This document shows positions 5,051-5,067 of a stretch of DNA of 5,067 nucleotides, piece by piece (position 1 is the first letter of the stretch; every line of letters begins with the position of its first letter). The stretch is from SIG578 sp045543635 (GTDB lineage Bacteria; Bacillota; Clostridia; Oscillospirales; Ruminococcaceae). The stretch is taken from the NCBI GenBank assembly GCA_045543635.1, contig JAZQMT010000107.1, positions 1 through 5,067 on the forward strand, in the 5' to 3' direction. Position numbers and translations under genes: made by a program. Below the pieces are notes generated by a model. The model was not told where the DNA came from. It did no database searches and saw only the letters and a list, made by a program, of their open reading frames with translations.

Positions 5051-5067
5051 TTTGTTTTCTCCTTTTT

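Overview
The window looks like a surface-fibre (TasA/pilin-type) locus from a Gram-positive bacterium of the Firmicutes, most likely an anaerobic gut-type Clostridia member. The reasons are SipW-type signal peptides of the TasA/camelysin class, AAAAAGGAG ribosome binding sites, a sortase sorting signal, Spy0128-like isopeptide pilin domains, and a perfect TATAAT promoter box. Genus and species cannot be read from the sequence. All five genes lie on the minus strand, so the locus reads from right to left.

In order of transcription: (1) 5050-4370, a 226-aa TasA-like secreted subunit; (2) 4280-3687, a 197-aa TasA-like subunit with two mature-chain cysteines; (3) 3658-2183, a 491-aa protein with a TasA-like N-terminal half fused to a beta-helix-like C-terminal half; (4) 2064-661, a 467-aa protein combining a SipW-type signal, three Spy0128/FctA-like domains with complete Lys/Glu/Asn isopeptide triads, and a C-terminal TPITG sortase signal; (5) 499-200, a 99-aa cytoplasmic, cysteine-rich, zinc-ribbon-like protein starting at TTG. 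The gaps are 89, 28, 118 and 161 nt, and the last two contain RNA hairpins. The promoter is not in the window: only 17 nt precede the first gene. The signal peptidase (SipW) and the sortase this set would need are not present either and should be sought outside, especially to the right.

At the left end, downstream of gene 5, lies a separate minus-strand unit: a consensus extended -10 promoter (93-121), about 86 nt of transcribed sequence, and a strong intrinsic terminator (1-45). This is either a small RNA gene or an attenuated leader (possibly a riboswitch) for a gene left of the window.

Working model (inference): genes 1 and 2 make fibre subunits, gene 3 a decorated or tip/adhesive subunit, and gene 4 a covalently wall-anchored pilin-like protein that shares the export route and could tether the fibre, a job TapA does by other means in Bacillus. 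The role of gene 5 is unknown. No mobile element, CRISPR array, tRNA or rRNA was seen.
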